DNA from: CAIUKV01 sp041659105
Lineage (GTDB): Bacteria > Actinomycetota > Acidimicrobiia > IMCC26256 > PALSA-555
NCBI GenBank assembly: GCA_041659105.1
Contig: JBAZYX010000002.1
Coordinates: 1-64,000 of the forward strand
DNA: 64,000 bases
Reading direction: 5' to 3'
In this document: positions 24,358 to 32,235 of the stretch, piece after piece
How the letters are laid out: each line of letters starts with the position of its first letter
How positions within the stretch are numbered: position 1 is the stretch's first letter
Made by a program: the position numbers and the translations under genes
Notes under the pieces: model-generated
The model's database searches: none
What the model was told of the DNA's origin: nothing
What the model saw: only the letters and a program-made list of their open reading frames with translations

Positions 24358-25659
24358 TCATGTTGCCCCCACCGCGATCGCGTCCGCGAGCACGCGCACG
24401 ATCTCGTGGATCTCCTCCGACGTGACGGTGAGCGGGGGCATGAGCACCACGACGTCGCCGAGCGGGCGCAGGAGCACGCCGCGCGCGACCGCGGCCGCGC
24501 ACACGCGTCGCCCCCAGCGCAGCCCGTCGGTCGGCGGCGCGAGCTCGATACCGCCCATGAGCCCCTGGAGCCGGACCTCGCGCACCGCGGGAAGTGGGGC
24601 GATGCGGTCGTCGAGCAGTCCGCGCAGCTCCGTGGACCGCGCGTTCACGTTGGCGAGCACGGCGTGCGCATCGACGAGCTCGAGGTGGCGCAGCGCGACC
24701 GCGGCCGCGAGCGCGTTGCCGCTGTAGGAGTGCCCGTGGTAGAGCGTGCGTGGGCCGAGGTCGTCGCCGAGGAACGCGTCGAACACGCGCCCGCTCGCGG
24801 CGGTGGCCGACATCGCGAGGTAGCCCGCGGTCAGTCCCTTGCCCAGGCACATGAGGTCGGGACGGATGCCGCACTGCTCCGACGCGAACAGCGTGCCGGT
24901 GCGACCGAAGCCGGTGGCCACCTCGTCGCAGATCAGCAGCACGTCGTGCGCGCGGCACGCGGTGGCGAGGCGCGCGACGTCGGCGGGGTCGGCGAGGTGC
25001 ATCCCGGCCGCGCCCTGCACCAGCGGCTCGACGATGACCGCGGCGAGCTCCGACGCGTGCGCGGCCACCAGATCGATCGCGCGGTCGAAGCAGGCGGGAT
25101 CGGTGAACGAGGGTGCGCGCACCACCGGGAAGCGCAATGGGTCGAACAGCTCGGTGCCGAACCCGCCGTCGCCCACCGAGAGCGCGCCGATCGTGTCGCC
25201 GTGGTAGGCGTCGCCGAACGCGAGGAACGTGGTGCGGCCGGTGACCCCGACGTTCACCCAGTACTGGAAGGCGATCTTGAGCGCCTGCTCCACCGCGCTG
25301 GCGCCGTCGCCCGCGAACAGGAAGTGCGGGTCGTCGACGGGCACGACTCGGGCGAGCGCCTCGGCCAGCTCGACCGTCGCCTGGTTGCCGTTGCCGAGCA
25401 TTGTGGTGTGCGCCCCGCGGTCGATCTGGTCGCGCAGCGCGGCGTCGAGCTCGGGCACTCGGTGACCGAGCGTGGTGACCCACAGCGACGAGATCGCGTC
25501 GAGGTAGCGGCGCCCCTCCGCGTCGTACACGTAGTGGCCCTCGGCCCGGTCGACGACGACCGGCGCGTTGTCGGCGTACGTGGCCATCTGGGTGAACCCG
25601 TGCCACACCACGGCGGCGTCGCGCTCGATCCAGCTCCGCTCGTCGGCCATGCGTGCCAT
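24358..25659 (-). CDS. bioA: Adenosylmethionine-8-amino-7-oxononanoate aminotransferase
   Basis: Transfers an amino group, usually from SAM, to KAPA to give DAPA in biotin synthesis. VVWHGFTQMATYADNAPVVVDRAEG is the usual N-terminus (core WHGFTQM), GDGASAVEQALKIAFQYW binds the PLP phosphate, CDEVATGFGRTG and CLGKGLTAGYLAMSA hold Asp and the PLP Lys. About 433 aa. The start is uncertain among ATG 25683, 25659 and 25650; none has a clear ribosome site. It is divergent from the thiolase-like gene, and is the first gene of the bioA-F-D operon. Confidence 0.92.
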   Translation of the reverse strand: MARMADERSWIERDAAVVWHGFTQMATYADNAPVVVDRAEGHYVYDAEGRRYLDAISSLWVTTLGHRVPELDAALRDQIDRGAHTTMLGNGNQATVELAEALARVVPVDDPHFLFAGDGASAVEQALKIAFQYWVNVGVTGRTTFLAFGDAYHGDTIGALSVGDGGFGTELFDPLRFPVVRAPSFTDPACFDRAIDLVAAHASELAAVIVEPLVQGAAGMHLADPADVARLATACRAHDVLLICDEVATGFGRTGTLFASEQCGIRPDLMCLGKGLTAGYLAMSATAASGRVFDAFLGDDLGPRTLYHGHSYSGNALAAAVALRHLELVDAHAVLANVNARSTELRGLLDDRIAPLPAVREVRLQGLMGGIELAPPTDGLRWGRRVCAAAVARGVLLRPLGDVVVLMPPLTVTSEEIHEIVRVLADAIAVGAT

Positions 25660-25711
25660 GATGCCCGGCCTGTGAGCGAGCATGCGGCGCGGGCGACATC
25701 GGTGACACGGC

Positions 25712-25755
25712 GAGCGGGGTCCGAGCGGCCCGGCCCGAAGGGCCCGGAGCGGAGC
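25712..25755 (+). repeat. Start-proximal stem-loop element, copy 2 (before the thiolase-like gene)
   Basis: 44-base element beginning GAGCGGGGTCCGAGCGGCCC and ending GGAGCGGAGC, two bases before ATG 25758. The inner stem is GGCCC/GGGCC with a GAA loop (25732-25744). A possible 19-codon ORF (GTG 25702) ends in the TGA that overlaps the ATG. Confidence 0.75.
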
Positions 25756-25757
25756 TC

Positions 25758-26954
25758 ATGAACATGCGCGACAAGGCCGCAGTGGTGGGCGTGGGGTCCA
25801 CGCCGTACTACAAGCGGGGGCAGTCGCTGCCCCAGACCCCGCTGGAGATGGCCGGCAAGGCCATGCTCGCCGCCCTCGACGACGCCGGGCTCACCGTCGA
25901 CGACGTGGACGGGTTGGCGCTCTACAGCATGGGCCTGGGCGGCGACACGAGCCTCTTCGCCCAGGTCATGGGCATCCCCGAGGTGCGGTTCACCGCCACG
26001 CTCACCGGCGGTGGAGGTGGCGCCGCGGGCTCGGTCGGCCTGGCCGCGGCCGCGATCCACGCGGGCATGGCCACCACGGTCGTGAGCCTCATGACGCTCC
26101 AGCAGGCGGTGAGCCGGTTCGGCACGTCGTACGCGCCGCGGGGCCGGCCCGGCGCGCAGTACTCGGCGCCCCCGTCGCCCGAGAAGGACTTCACCTCGCC
26201 TTCGGGGCTCATGGGCCCGGGACAGATGTTCGCGGTGCTCGCCATGCGCCACATGCACCTCTACGGCACCAGGCGCGAGCACTTCGCCGAGGTCGCGATC
26301 TCGACGCGGGAGAACGCGATCAAGCGCGAGACGTCGATCATGAAGACGCCGCTCACGCTCGACGACTACTTCAGCGCGCGGCTCATCGCCGAGCCACTCT
26401 GCCTCTACGACTTCTGCCTCGAGTGCGACGGCGCGGTCGCGGTCGTCACCACATCACTCGACCGCGCGAAGGACCTGCGGCACCCGCCGGTCAAGGTCAC
26501 CGCGTCCGCCCACGGCGGCATGGGCCGCTGGGGCCAGGCGATCACCTGGATGAACATGCCCGACGAGTACTTCACGTCGTCGGGGCACCGGCCGGTGGCG
26601 AAGCGGCTGTGGGCCATGGCGGGGATGACCGCGGCCGACGTCGATGTCGCGCTGATCTACGACCACTTCTCGCCGATGGTGATCATGCAGCTCGAGGACT
26701 ACGGGTTCTGCGGGATCGGTGAGGGCGGGCCGTTCGTGGCCGACGGCAACATCCGCTACGGCACGGGCTCGATCCCGGTCAACACCCACGGCGGCAACCT
26801 GTCGGAGGCCTACATCATCGGCATGACCCACGTGAAGGAAGGCGTGGAGCAGATCCGCGGCACCGCGGTCAACCAGGTGGCCGACGCGTCGGTCGCGCTC
26901 GTGACCGGTGGCCCGGCCTCCATCCCCACCAGCTCGCTGCTGCTGACGAGGTGA
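25758..26954 (+). CDS. Thiolase-like protein (lipid-transfer/Ltp type)
   Basis: 398 aa with the thiolase fold of the SCP-x/lipid-transfer group (AAVVGVGSTPYYKRG start, NTHGGNLSEAYIIGMTHVKE near the end). The region where thiolases have the acyl-accepting Cys reads TLTGGGGGAAGS (about residue 81-92), so ordinary thiolysis is unlikely. YDHFSPMV with Tyr301 and GEGGPF are as in Ltp proteins that, with a DUF35 partner, cleave aldol adducts of steroid side chains. The DUF35 gene follows 4 bases later, which supports that kind of complex. Substrate unproven. Confidence 0.87.
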   Translation: MNMRDKAAVVGVGSTPYYKRGQSLPQTPLEMAGKAMLAALDDAGLTVDDVDGLALYSMGLGGDTSLFAQVMGIPEVRFTATLTGGGGGAAGSVGLAAAAIHAGMATTVVSLMTLQQAVSRFGTSYAPRGRPGAQYSAPPSPEKDFTSPSGLMGPGQMFAVLAMRHMHLYGTRREHFAEVAISTRENAIKRETSIMKTPLTLDDYFSARLIAEPLCLYDFCLECDGAVAVVTTSLDRAKDLRHPPVKVTASAHGGMGRWGQAITWMNMPDEYFTSSGHRPVAKRLWAMAGMTAADVDVALIYDHFSPMVIMQLEDYGFCGIGEGGPFVADGNIRYGTGSIPVNTHGGNLSEAYIIGMTHVKEGVEQIRGTAVNQVADASVALVTGGPASIPTSSLLLTR

Positions 26955-26958
26955 CGGC

Positions 26959-27411
26959 ATGACTCCCGACGCGAACACCGAAGAGCCCCTCGCGAAGCTG
27001 CCGCCCGCGGAGCTCATCGCGCTCACACCCGACGTGTGGACCACGCCGTACTGGGACGCGACTGCGCAGCATCGCCTCGTGGTGCCGCGTTGCACGAGCT
27101 GCGGCACGTACCGGTTCCCGCCCAGCGCGTTCTGCTACGTGTGTCGCACCCAGGTCGTCGAGTGGGTGGAGCAGAGCGGTCGGGGCACGCTGTACAGCTA
27201 CACGGTCGCGTGGCATCCGTTGCTCCCCGACGTGAGCGACTCCGTGCCCTACGTCCCGGCCGTGGTGGAGCTCCCCGACACCGGGGGCGTCCGGCTGATC
27301 GCCAACCTGGTGGACGTGCGCCCGAGCGAGGTGCGCATCGGCATGGACCTCGAGCTGGTGTGGCGCGATGTCCACGAGGGCGTCACGGTCCCGACCTTCC
27401 GCCCGGCGTAG
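26959..27411 (+). CDS. DUF35 OB-fold protein with zinc ribbon
   Basis: 150 aa. Four Cys (C45, C48, C59, C62) form a rubredoxin-like zinc ribbon in CTSCGTYRFPPSAFCYVC, followed by an OB-fold domain (GRGTLYSYTV, PYVPAVVELPD, GMDLELVW). In known systems DUF35 proteins pair with thiolase-like enzymes and help bind acyl-CoA. Here it directly follows such a gene (4-base gap), so a heteromeric complex is expected. It is convergent with the next membrane-protein gene. Confidence 0.9.
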   Translation: MTPDANTEEPLAKLPPAELIALTPDVWTTPYWDATAQHRLVVPRCTSCGTYRFPPSAFCYVCRTQVVEWVEQSGRGTLYSYTVAWHPLLPDVSDSVPYVPAVVELPDTGGVRLIANLVDVRPSEVRIGMDLELVWRDVHEGVTVPTFRPA

Positions 27412-27423
27412 CCAGAGCGTCCG

Positions 27424-28221
27424 TCAGCGCGACCCCGGCCGGTTCCACGCGCTCCGGGGCCGGAGCTGCGCGTCGCCCGCGGTGTCGGACCCGTCGCGCA
27501 GCGTGGGATAGCGGTCGGCGTAGTACAGGACCGTCGCGCAGGTGCAGAGGGCGGACACGACCGCGGCCGTGGGGCCCAACGCGAGCAGTGCGACGTCGTC
27601 GTGGATGCCGAAGCGGAGCAACGTGCTCGTGCCCCCCACGACGACGGGCGGTACGAGGACGTAGGCCGCGCACTGCGGCCACTGCTGGCGGAGCACAGCG
27701 ATCGAGTGGCGGAGTGCGTCGCGCGCGCGAACGTCGTTGAACGCTGCTGCGACCCGTGCGAAGTGCATGAGGGCGCTCACGGTCGTCAGCACCACGGCGA
27801 GCAGCCCGACGCGCCACGCAGCGCTGCCGGCCGTGGCCACCACGACGACGATGGTGGGGAGGGCAGCGATCGCGACGAAGAGGGCACCGAGCTTGCAGTA
27901 CCTCCATCGGAGCCCGCTCGTGAGGCGGTAGGCATCCCCCCGGCTCACGGCCAGTCCCTGCTCGACGCGCACGCACCAGACCTGCTCGGTCCCGGAGAAC
28001 CCGATGAAGTAGATGGCGGGGACGCCGGCGATGATCGCGATCCCCGCCCAGCCCGTGGCCACGGCCAGCGCGGACCAGATCCACGACGCCAACGCGACCA
28101 GGAGCGCAGCGACCGGGAGCCGCCAGTCGCGGCGCCACACCCGCCAGGCGCGCGCGAGGTCGCGCGCGAACGAGCGAAACGTTCCGACTCGATTCGTTCG
28201 CTCCGGGACCGCCCTGCCCAC
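27424..28221 (-). CDS. Multi-pass membrane protein of unknown function
   Basis: 265 aa with about six hydrophobic segments (residues 36-57, 59-75, 111-130, 134-150, 190-205, 213-232). The first 35 residues are strongly basic and cytosolic, RSFARDLARAWRVWRRDWRLP. A central stretch FNDVRARDALRHSIAVLRQQW is charged and may be cytosolic. I do not recognise a family. GTG 28221 is the longest start. It is divergent from the 28314 gene. Confidence 0.7.
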   Translation of the reverse strand: MGRAVPERTNRVGTFRSFARDLARAWRVWRRDWRLPVAALLVALASWIWSALAVATGWAGIAIIAGVPAIYFIGFSGTEQVWCVRVEQGLAVSRGDAYRLTSGLRWRYCKLGALFVAIAALPTIVVVVATAGSAAWRVGLLAVVLTTVSALMHFARVAAAFNDVRARDALRHSIAVLRQQWPQCAAYVLVPPVVVGGTSTLLRFGIHDDVALLALGPTAAVVSALCTCATVLYYADRYPTLRDGSDTAGDAQLRPRSAWNRPGSR

Positions 28222-28299
28222 GGCCGGACGTTACGACTCCGGGACCAGACGACGCAGGACGGTACGACGGGCGCGTGGACGGCTGGGCCGTCCCGCCAC

Positions 28300-28313
28300 T
28301 AGAACGTGTTCTC
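28300..28313. promoter_or_regulatory. KstR-like palindromic operator
   Basis: TAGAACGTGTTCTC directly precedes ATG 28314. Arms AGAAC/GTTCT are perfect with a 2-base centre and fit the TnnAACnnGTTnnA pattern reported for the TetR-family regulator KstR, except for the final base (C, not A). A bound repressor would cover the start of the 28314 transcript. Confidence 0.5.
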
Positions 28314-29135
28314 ATGCCGGAGAACCCCAGCCCGTACAGCACGCTGCCCGCCGAGGGGCCCTACGAGGTCGCCATCGGTTCGGCGCTCATCACGATGGTC
28401 GAGCCCCACGAGGGCCACGACCACGCCTACAACCGGTGGTACGAGGACGACCACTTCTACTCGGGCGCGATGGCGATGCCCTGGATGTTCGCCGGGCGCC
28501 GCTGGGTCGCGCCGATGTCGTTGCAGGCGCTGCGCTACCCGGACGACTCGATCATCGCCCAGCCGCTCTCGGCCGGGAAGTACATCTCGCTCTACTGGAT
28601 CACCGACGGCCGCTACGACGACCACCTGCGCTGGACGGTCGGCACGAACCAGCGGCTGCTCCCCGACGGGCGTGTCTATCTCGACCGCACCCACGTCTAC
28701 ACGTCGTTCCAGGAGTACCTGGGCGTGGTGTACCGCGACGAGACCGGGCCGCGTGACATCCACTCCCTCGACTACCCGTTCCGGGGGTTGGTGCTGGAGG
28801 TGGTCGACTCGAGCGACGACCGCGCCACGCTCGCGGCCTGGTTGCGCGACGAGTACCTGCCGGGGCGGCTCGCGGGATCGGCCGGGATGATGACGCTGAT
28901 CTTCGGGCCGTTCCCGCTGCCCGAGGACAAGATGGCCTACGTCGAGGACGTCCCGGGGCTCGACCGGCGGCTCACCCTGCTCACGTTCACCGAGGTTCCG
29001 CCCGACGAGTGCTGGGACCGGTTCAGTGGGCTGGGCGCGGCGGTTGCGGCCGCTGGGCGGGGTCGCGTGGAGCTCGCCGCGCCGTTCCTGCCCACGATCC
29101 CGGGCACCGACACCTACGTCGACCAGCTGCGCTGA
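28314..29135 (+). CDS. Uncharacterised protein with probable dimeric alpha/beta barrel repeats
   Basis: 273 aa. Two similar halves, each with a strand and helix pattern of EthD/dimeric alpha-beta barrel proteins: HEGHDHAYNRWYEDDHFYSGAMAMPW in the first half (core NRWYEDDHFYSGAMAMPW) and ATLAAWLRDEYLPGRLAGSAG in the second. I know no specific function. ATG 28314 is preceded only by the palindrome, with no ribosome site; the frame is open to 28275. It is followed 22 bases later by the epimerase gene, so the two are probably one operon in a catabolic neighbourhood. Confidence 0.75.
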   Translation: MPENPSPYSTLPAEGPYEVAIGSALITMVEPHEGHDHAYNRWYEDDHFYSGAMAMPWMFAGRRWVAPMSLQALRYPDDSIIAQPLSAGKYISLYWITDGRYDDHLRWTVGTNQRLLPDGRVYLDRTHVYTSFQEYLGVVYRDETGPRDIHSLDYPFRGLVLEVVDSSDDRATLAAWLRDEYLPGRLAGSAGMMTLIFGPFPLPEDKMAYVEDVPGLDRRLTLLTFTEVPPDECWDRFSGLGAAVAAAGRGRVELAAPFLPTIPGTDTYVDQLR

Positions 29136-29157
29136 CGCGGCGCGAGGAGCACTGACC

Positions 29158-30048
29158 ATGGAAGGCAAGAAGATCCTGGTCACCGGGCCGACGAGCACCG
29201 TCGGCCTGCCGGTGACGATCGATCTCGCGGCGAGCAACGAGGTGTGGGGCATCGCGCGGTTCGGAAACGCCGCAGCCCGCGAGCAGCTCGAGGCCGCGGG
29301 CGTGCGCTGCGAGACCGTCGACCTCGCGACGTCGGACTTCACCGAGATTCCCGACGACTTCGACTACGTCGTCAACTTCGCGATCGCGCGTGGCAGTGAC
29401 GCCGACTGGGACCACGACCTCGCGGCGAACGGCGAGTCGGTGGGGCTGCTGTTCGCGCGGTGCCCGAACGCGCAGGGCTTCCTGCACTGCTCGTCGACCG
29501 CGGTGTACCAGCCGGCCGGCGCGCACGCGCTGGCCGAGACCGACCCGCTCGGCGACAACCACCGTGTGATGTTCGCCACGTACAGCATCGCCAAGATCGC
29601 GTCGGAGGTGGTGGCCCGGACCGCGTGCCGTCAGTACGGCGTGCCCACCACGATCGCCCGGCTCAACGTGCCGTACGGAGACCACGGCGGCTGGCCCTGG
29701 TTCCACCTGAGGATGATGGAGGCGGGGATGGCGATCCCCGTGCACCCCGACCGGCCGAACGTGTTCAACCCGATCCACTCCGACGACATCGTGCGCCAGG
29801 TGCCGAAGCTGCTCGAGGTGGCGACCGTGCCCGCGACGATCGTGAACTGGGCGGGCGCGCCGGCGACCGTCGAGGAGTGGTGCGGGCTGATCGGCGAGCT
29901 CGCCGGGCTCGAGGTGAAGTTCGACGAGACCGACCACACCATCGGCTCGGTCACCACCGACAACACCCGCATGCACGAGCTGATCGGCCCTGCCGACGTC
30001 GACTGGCGCACCGGCATCACGAGGATGGTCGCCGCCAACCACCCCTGA
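29158..30048 (+). CDS. NAD-dependent epimerase/dehydratase (extended SDR)
   Basis: 296 aa. The Rossmann start KKILVTGPTSTVGLPV has the extended-SDR TGxxxxxG variant, and the catalytic pair is YSIAK with SSTAV supplying Ser. A C-terminal substrate domain follows (NPIHSDDIVRQVPKLLEVAT). The substrate is unknown; sugar nucleotide or steroid-like substrates are both possible. ATG 29158 has GAGGAG 8 bases upstream. Its end faces the LLM gene across a repeat-bearing gap. Confidence 0.85.
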   Translation: MEGKKILVTGPTSTVGLPVTIDLAASNEVWGIARFGNAAAREQLEAAGVRCETVDLATSDFTEIPDDFDYVVNFAIARGSDADWDHDLAANGESVGLLFARCPNAQGFLHCSSTAVYQPAGAHALAETDPLGDNHRVMFATYSIAKIASEVVARTACRQYGVPTTIARLNVPYGDHGGWPWFHLRMMEAGMAIPVHPDRPNVFNPIHSDDIVRQVPKLLEVATVPATIVNWAGAPATVEEWCGLIGELAGLEVKFDETDHTIGSVTTDNTRMHELIGPADVDWRTGITRMVAANHP

Positions 30049-30069
30049 GGCGCTGCTCACCGTCCGTTG

Positions 30070-30198
30070 GCGACGTTCATCGACGCCTCGTCCATCGAGG
30101 CGTATCGCACCGTCGTCGTGGTCTGCTGCCCCCGAACGGCGCGACGTTCATCGACGCCTCGTGCGTCGAGGCGTGCGTCACCGTCGCCTGCCGCCGGT
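30070..30198. repeat. Two direct repeats 71 bp apart, each with a hairpin
   Basis: Both copies start GCGACGTTCATCGACGCCTC (30070 and 30141). Each contains a perfect 8-bp stem ACGCCTCG/CGAGGCGT (30083-30103 and 30154-30174). The loops differ (TCCAT, TGCGT), as do the bases just after the stem, while the arms are identical. They fill the gap between convergent genes and may act as terminators. Confidence 0.8.
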
Positions 30199-30210
30199 GA
30201 GCAACGCCTC

Positions 30211-31104
30211 TCAGAGCTGGTCGAGGACCTGCTCGCGGTAGTCGGTGAGGAAGCGGCGGAGGTCGTCGAAGGTGTCGCCGGAGGCCTCCTGGGCCGAGAC
30301 GACGAACCGGGTGACGCCGAGGTCGGCGTACTGCTTCGCCAGGTCGAGGTCGAACGCGCTGCCGTAGCGAAAGCTGGCGGGCCACACGGTCAGCTCGATC
30401 GCGTCGGGGTCGCGGCCGTGCTCGGTCGCGGTGGCCCGGATCACGTCCACGCGGTCGGCGAGGTCCTCCGGGCTGCACACGTAGGGGAAGAACCCGTCGC
30501 CGAGCCGGCCCGCCCGCCGGGCCGCCACCCGAGTGGAGCCGCCGATCACGATCGGCACCGCTGCACCCTGCACGGGCTTGGGCAGCACGGACGCCCGCGG
30601 CACCTGCGTGAACGGCCCGGAGTACTCCACCGGGTCGGGTGCCCAGCACGCCCGCAGCACCTCGATCGCCTCGTCGGCCCGGGCCCCGCGCTCCTCGTAG
30701 GGCACGCCGACCGCGCGGTACTCCTCGATCTGCCAGCCCAGCCCCACGCCGAACATGACCCGTCCGCCCGAGAGCGCGTCGAGCGTGGCCACCCGCTTGG
30801 CCAGCACCAACGGCGCGTGCAGCGGGATCACCACCACGCTCGTGCCCAGCTTGACGGTCGACGTGACCGCGGCGAAGTACGCCAGCCACTCCAGCGGGTC
30901 GGGCATCACCGTGCCCGGGCTGCCGGGCATCCGGCCGTCGGCGGAGTACGAGTACCGCGGCTCGTAGTCCTCCGCGACGAGCACGTGCTCCACGCTCCAC
31001 ACCGACTCGACGCCCACCTCCTCGCACAGCGTGCCGAACCCCCGGACCCACTCGGGGTCGGTGATCGCGGACTCGTGGAACCGGGGCAGCACGCCGAGCT
31101 TCAT
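30211..31104 (-). CDS. LLM-class, probably F420-dependent oxidoreductase
   Basis: 297-aa luciferase-like TIM barrel. VESVWSVEHVLVAEDYEPRYSYS (core VESVWSVEHVLVAEDYEPRY), LGTSVVVIPLHAPLVLAKRVATLDALSGGRV (core LGTSVVVIPLHAPLVLAK) and FGVGLGWQIEEY are the cofactor-binding strands typical of the F420 group. Substrate unknown. ATG 31104 lies 8 bases after TATCTT, with no ribosome site. The gene is divergent from the amidohydrolase gene and converges with the epimerase gene. Confidence 0.86.
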   Translation of the reverse strand: MKLGVLPRFHESAITDPEWVRGFGTLCEEVGVESVWSVEHVLVAEDYEPRYSYSADGRMPGSPGTVMPDPLEWLAYFAAVTSTVKLGTSVVVIPLHAPLVLAKRVATLDALSGGRVMFGVGLGWQIEEYRAVGVPYEERGARADEAIEVLRACWAPDPVEYSGPFTQVPRASVLPKPVQGAAVPIVIGGSTRVAARRAGRLGDGFFPYVCSPEDLADRVDVIRATATEHGRDPDAIELTVWPASFRYGSAFDLDLAKQYADLGVTRFVVSAQEASGDTFDDLRRFLTDYREQVLDQL

Positions 31105-31112
31105 GACGGGGC

Positions 31113-31118
31113 AAGATA
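31113..31118 (-). promoter_or_regulatory. -10 element for the LLM gene
   Basis: TATCTT on the minus strand, 8 bases before ATG 31104, nearly leaderless. Confidence 0.45.
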
Positions 31119-31152
31119 GGCCGGAACCAAGCACCGCACAGGGGGGACCGGC

Positions 31153-32235
31153 ATGGCGCTCGACGGGTACGCCGTCATCGATCTCGATGGACACGTGTTC
31201 GAGCCCGACTCGTTGTGGGACGAGTACCTCGACCCGAAGTACAAGGCGCGCCGGCCCCGGCTGCGCATGGACGATCGCAACACCACCCGCTACGAGATCG
31301 ACGGCAAGGTGATCCCGCCGGGCACCGGTCGCGGTGCGTGGGCCCCCGAGGGGATCATGGAGGCCACGACCCACCGCGACGGCGGCATCGACCCGAAGGC
31401 CCGCCTGGTCGACATGGACGCCGAGGGCATCGACCAGGCGGTGCTGTACGGCGCCGTGAGCCTCGGCTTCTACGCCCTCGAGGACGCCGACTACGCGACC
31501 GCGCTGTGCCGGGCGTACCACGACTGGCTCCACGACTACTGCGCCGAGGACCCGGAGCGGCTCAAGGGCGCGGCGATGCTCCCGATGCAGTCGATGCCGC
31601 ACGCGCTCGCCGAAGCGCGCCGCTGCGTCGAGGAGCTCGGGTTCGTGTCGCTCACGGTCCCGTGCTCGGTCGGCATGCGCAATCCGGAGGACCGTGAGAA
31701 CGACGAGTTCTACGCGCTCGCCGAGGAGCTCGACGTGCCGATCGGCTTCCACGCCGGCGGCCCGCGCTTCGCGCACGACCGGTTCGTCGACAGCTACGTG
31801 CAGCTGCACGCGATCGAGTTCCCGTTCGACATCATGTTCGCCGTCACCAACATCCTCTGCGGCGGCGTGCTCGAGCGGTTCAAGCGCCTGCGGATCGCGA
31901 TGCTCGAAGCGGGCACCGGCTGGGCGCCGTTCCTCATCCACCGGCTCGACGAGCACTACGAGAAGCGACCGGGCGAGATGCCCAACATCACGATGGAGCC
32001 GAGCATGTACCTGGCCGACGGGCGCATGATCATCTCCTGCGAGGCCGAGCCCGACCTCGGCCACACCATCGGCCAGCTCGGGGGGCACGTCGTGGCGTAC
32101 GCGTCCGATTATCCGCACTGGGACAGCGAGTTCCCCGACAGCGTCACGAAGATCCTCCAGATGGACGACATCGGCCGCGACGACAAGCACCTCGTGCTCG
32201 CCGGCAACGCGCGTCGCGTGCTGTACGGCGGGTGA
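31153..32235 (+). CDS. Amidohydrolase-2 (ACMSD-like) family protein
   Basis: 360 aa TIM-barrel metal hydrolase or decarboxylase. AVIDLDGHVFEPDSLWDEYL (the DxHxxE form of the first metal motif) is at the N-terminus, GFHAGG supplies a His in the middle, and AYASDYPHWDSEFPDS the late Asp. The family decarboxylates or hydrolyses ring-derived acids; the substrate here is unknown. ATG 31153 has GGGGGGA 6 bases upstream. It heads a run with the crotonase and SDR genes that look like one catabolic operon. Confidence 0.87.
   Translation: MALDGYAVIDLDGHVFEPDSLWDEYLDPKYKARRPRLRMDDRNTTRYEIDGKVIPPGTGRGAWAPEGIMEATTHRDGGIDPKARLVDMDAEGIDQAVLYGAVSLGFYALEDADYATALCRAYHDWLHDYCAEDPERLKGAAMLPMQSMPHALAEARRCVEELGFVSLTVPCSVGMRNPEDRENDEFYALAEELDVPIGFHAGGPRFAHDRFVDSYVQLHAIEFPFDIMFAVTNILCGGVLERFKRLRIAMLEAGTGWAPFLIHRLDEHYEKRPGEMPNITMEPSMYLADGRMIISCEAEPDLGHTIGQLGGHVVAYASDYPHWDSEFPDSVTKILQMDDIGRDDKHLVLAGNARRVLYGG

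Noticed and set aside
28300..28313. LexA (SOS) box
   Set aside because: Actinobacterial LexA boxes have GAAC and GTTC four bases apart; here the spacer is two bases, which fits KstR-like sites instead.
30067..31119. A 350-aa plus-strand frame over the repeat and the LLM gene
   Set aside because: The minus-strand LLM protein has clear family motifs over the same bases.
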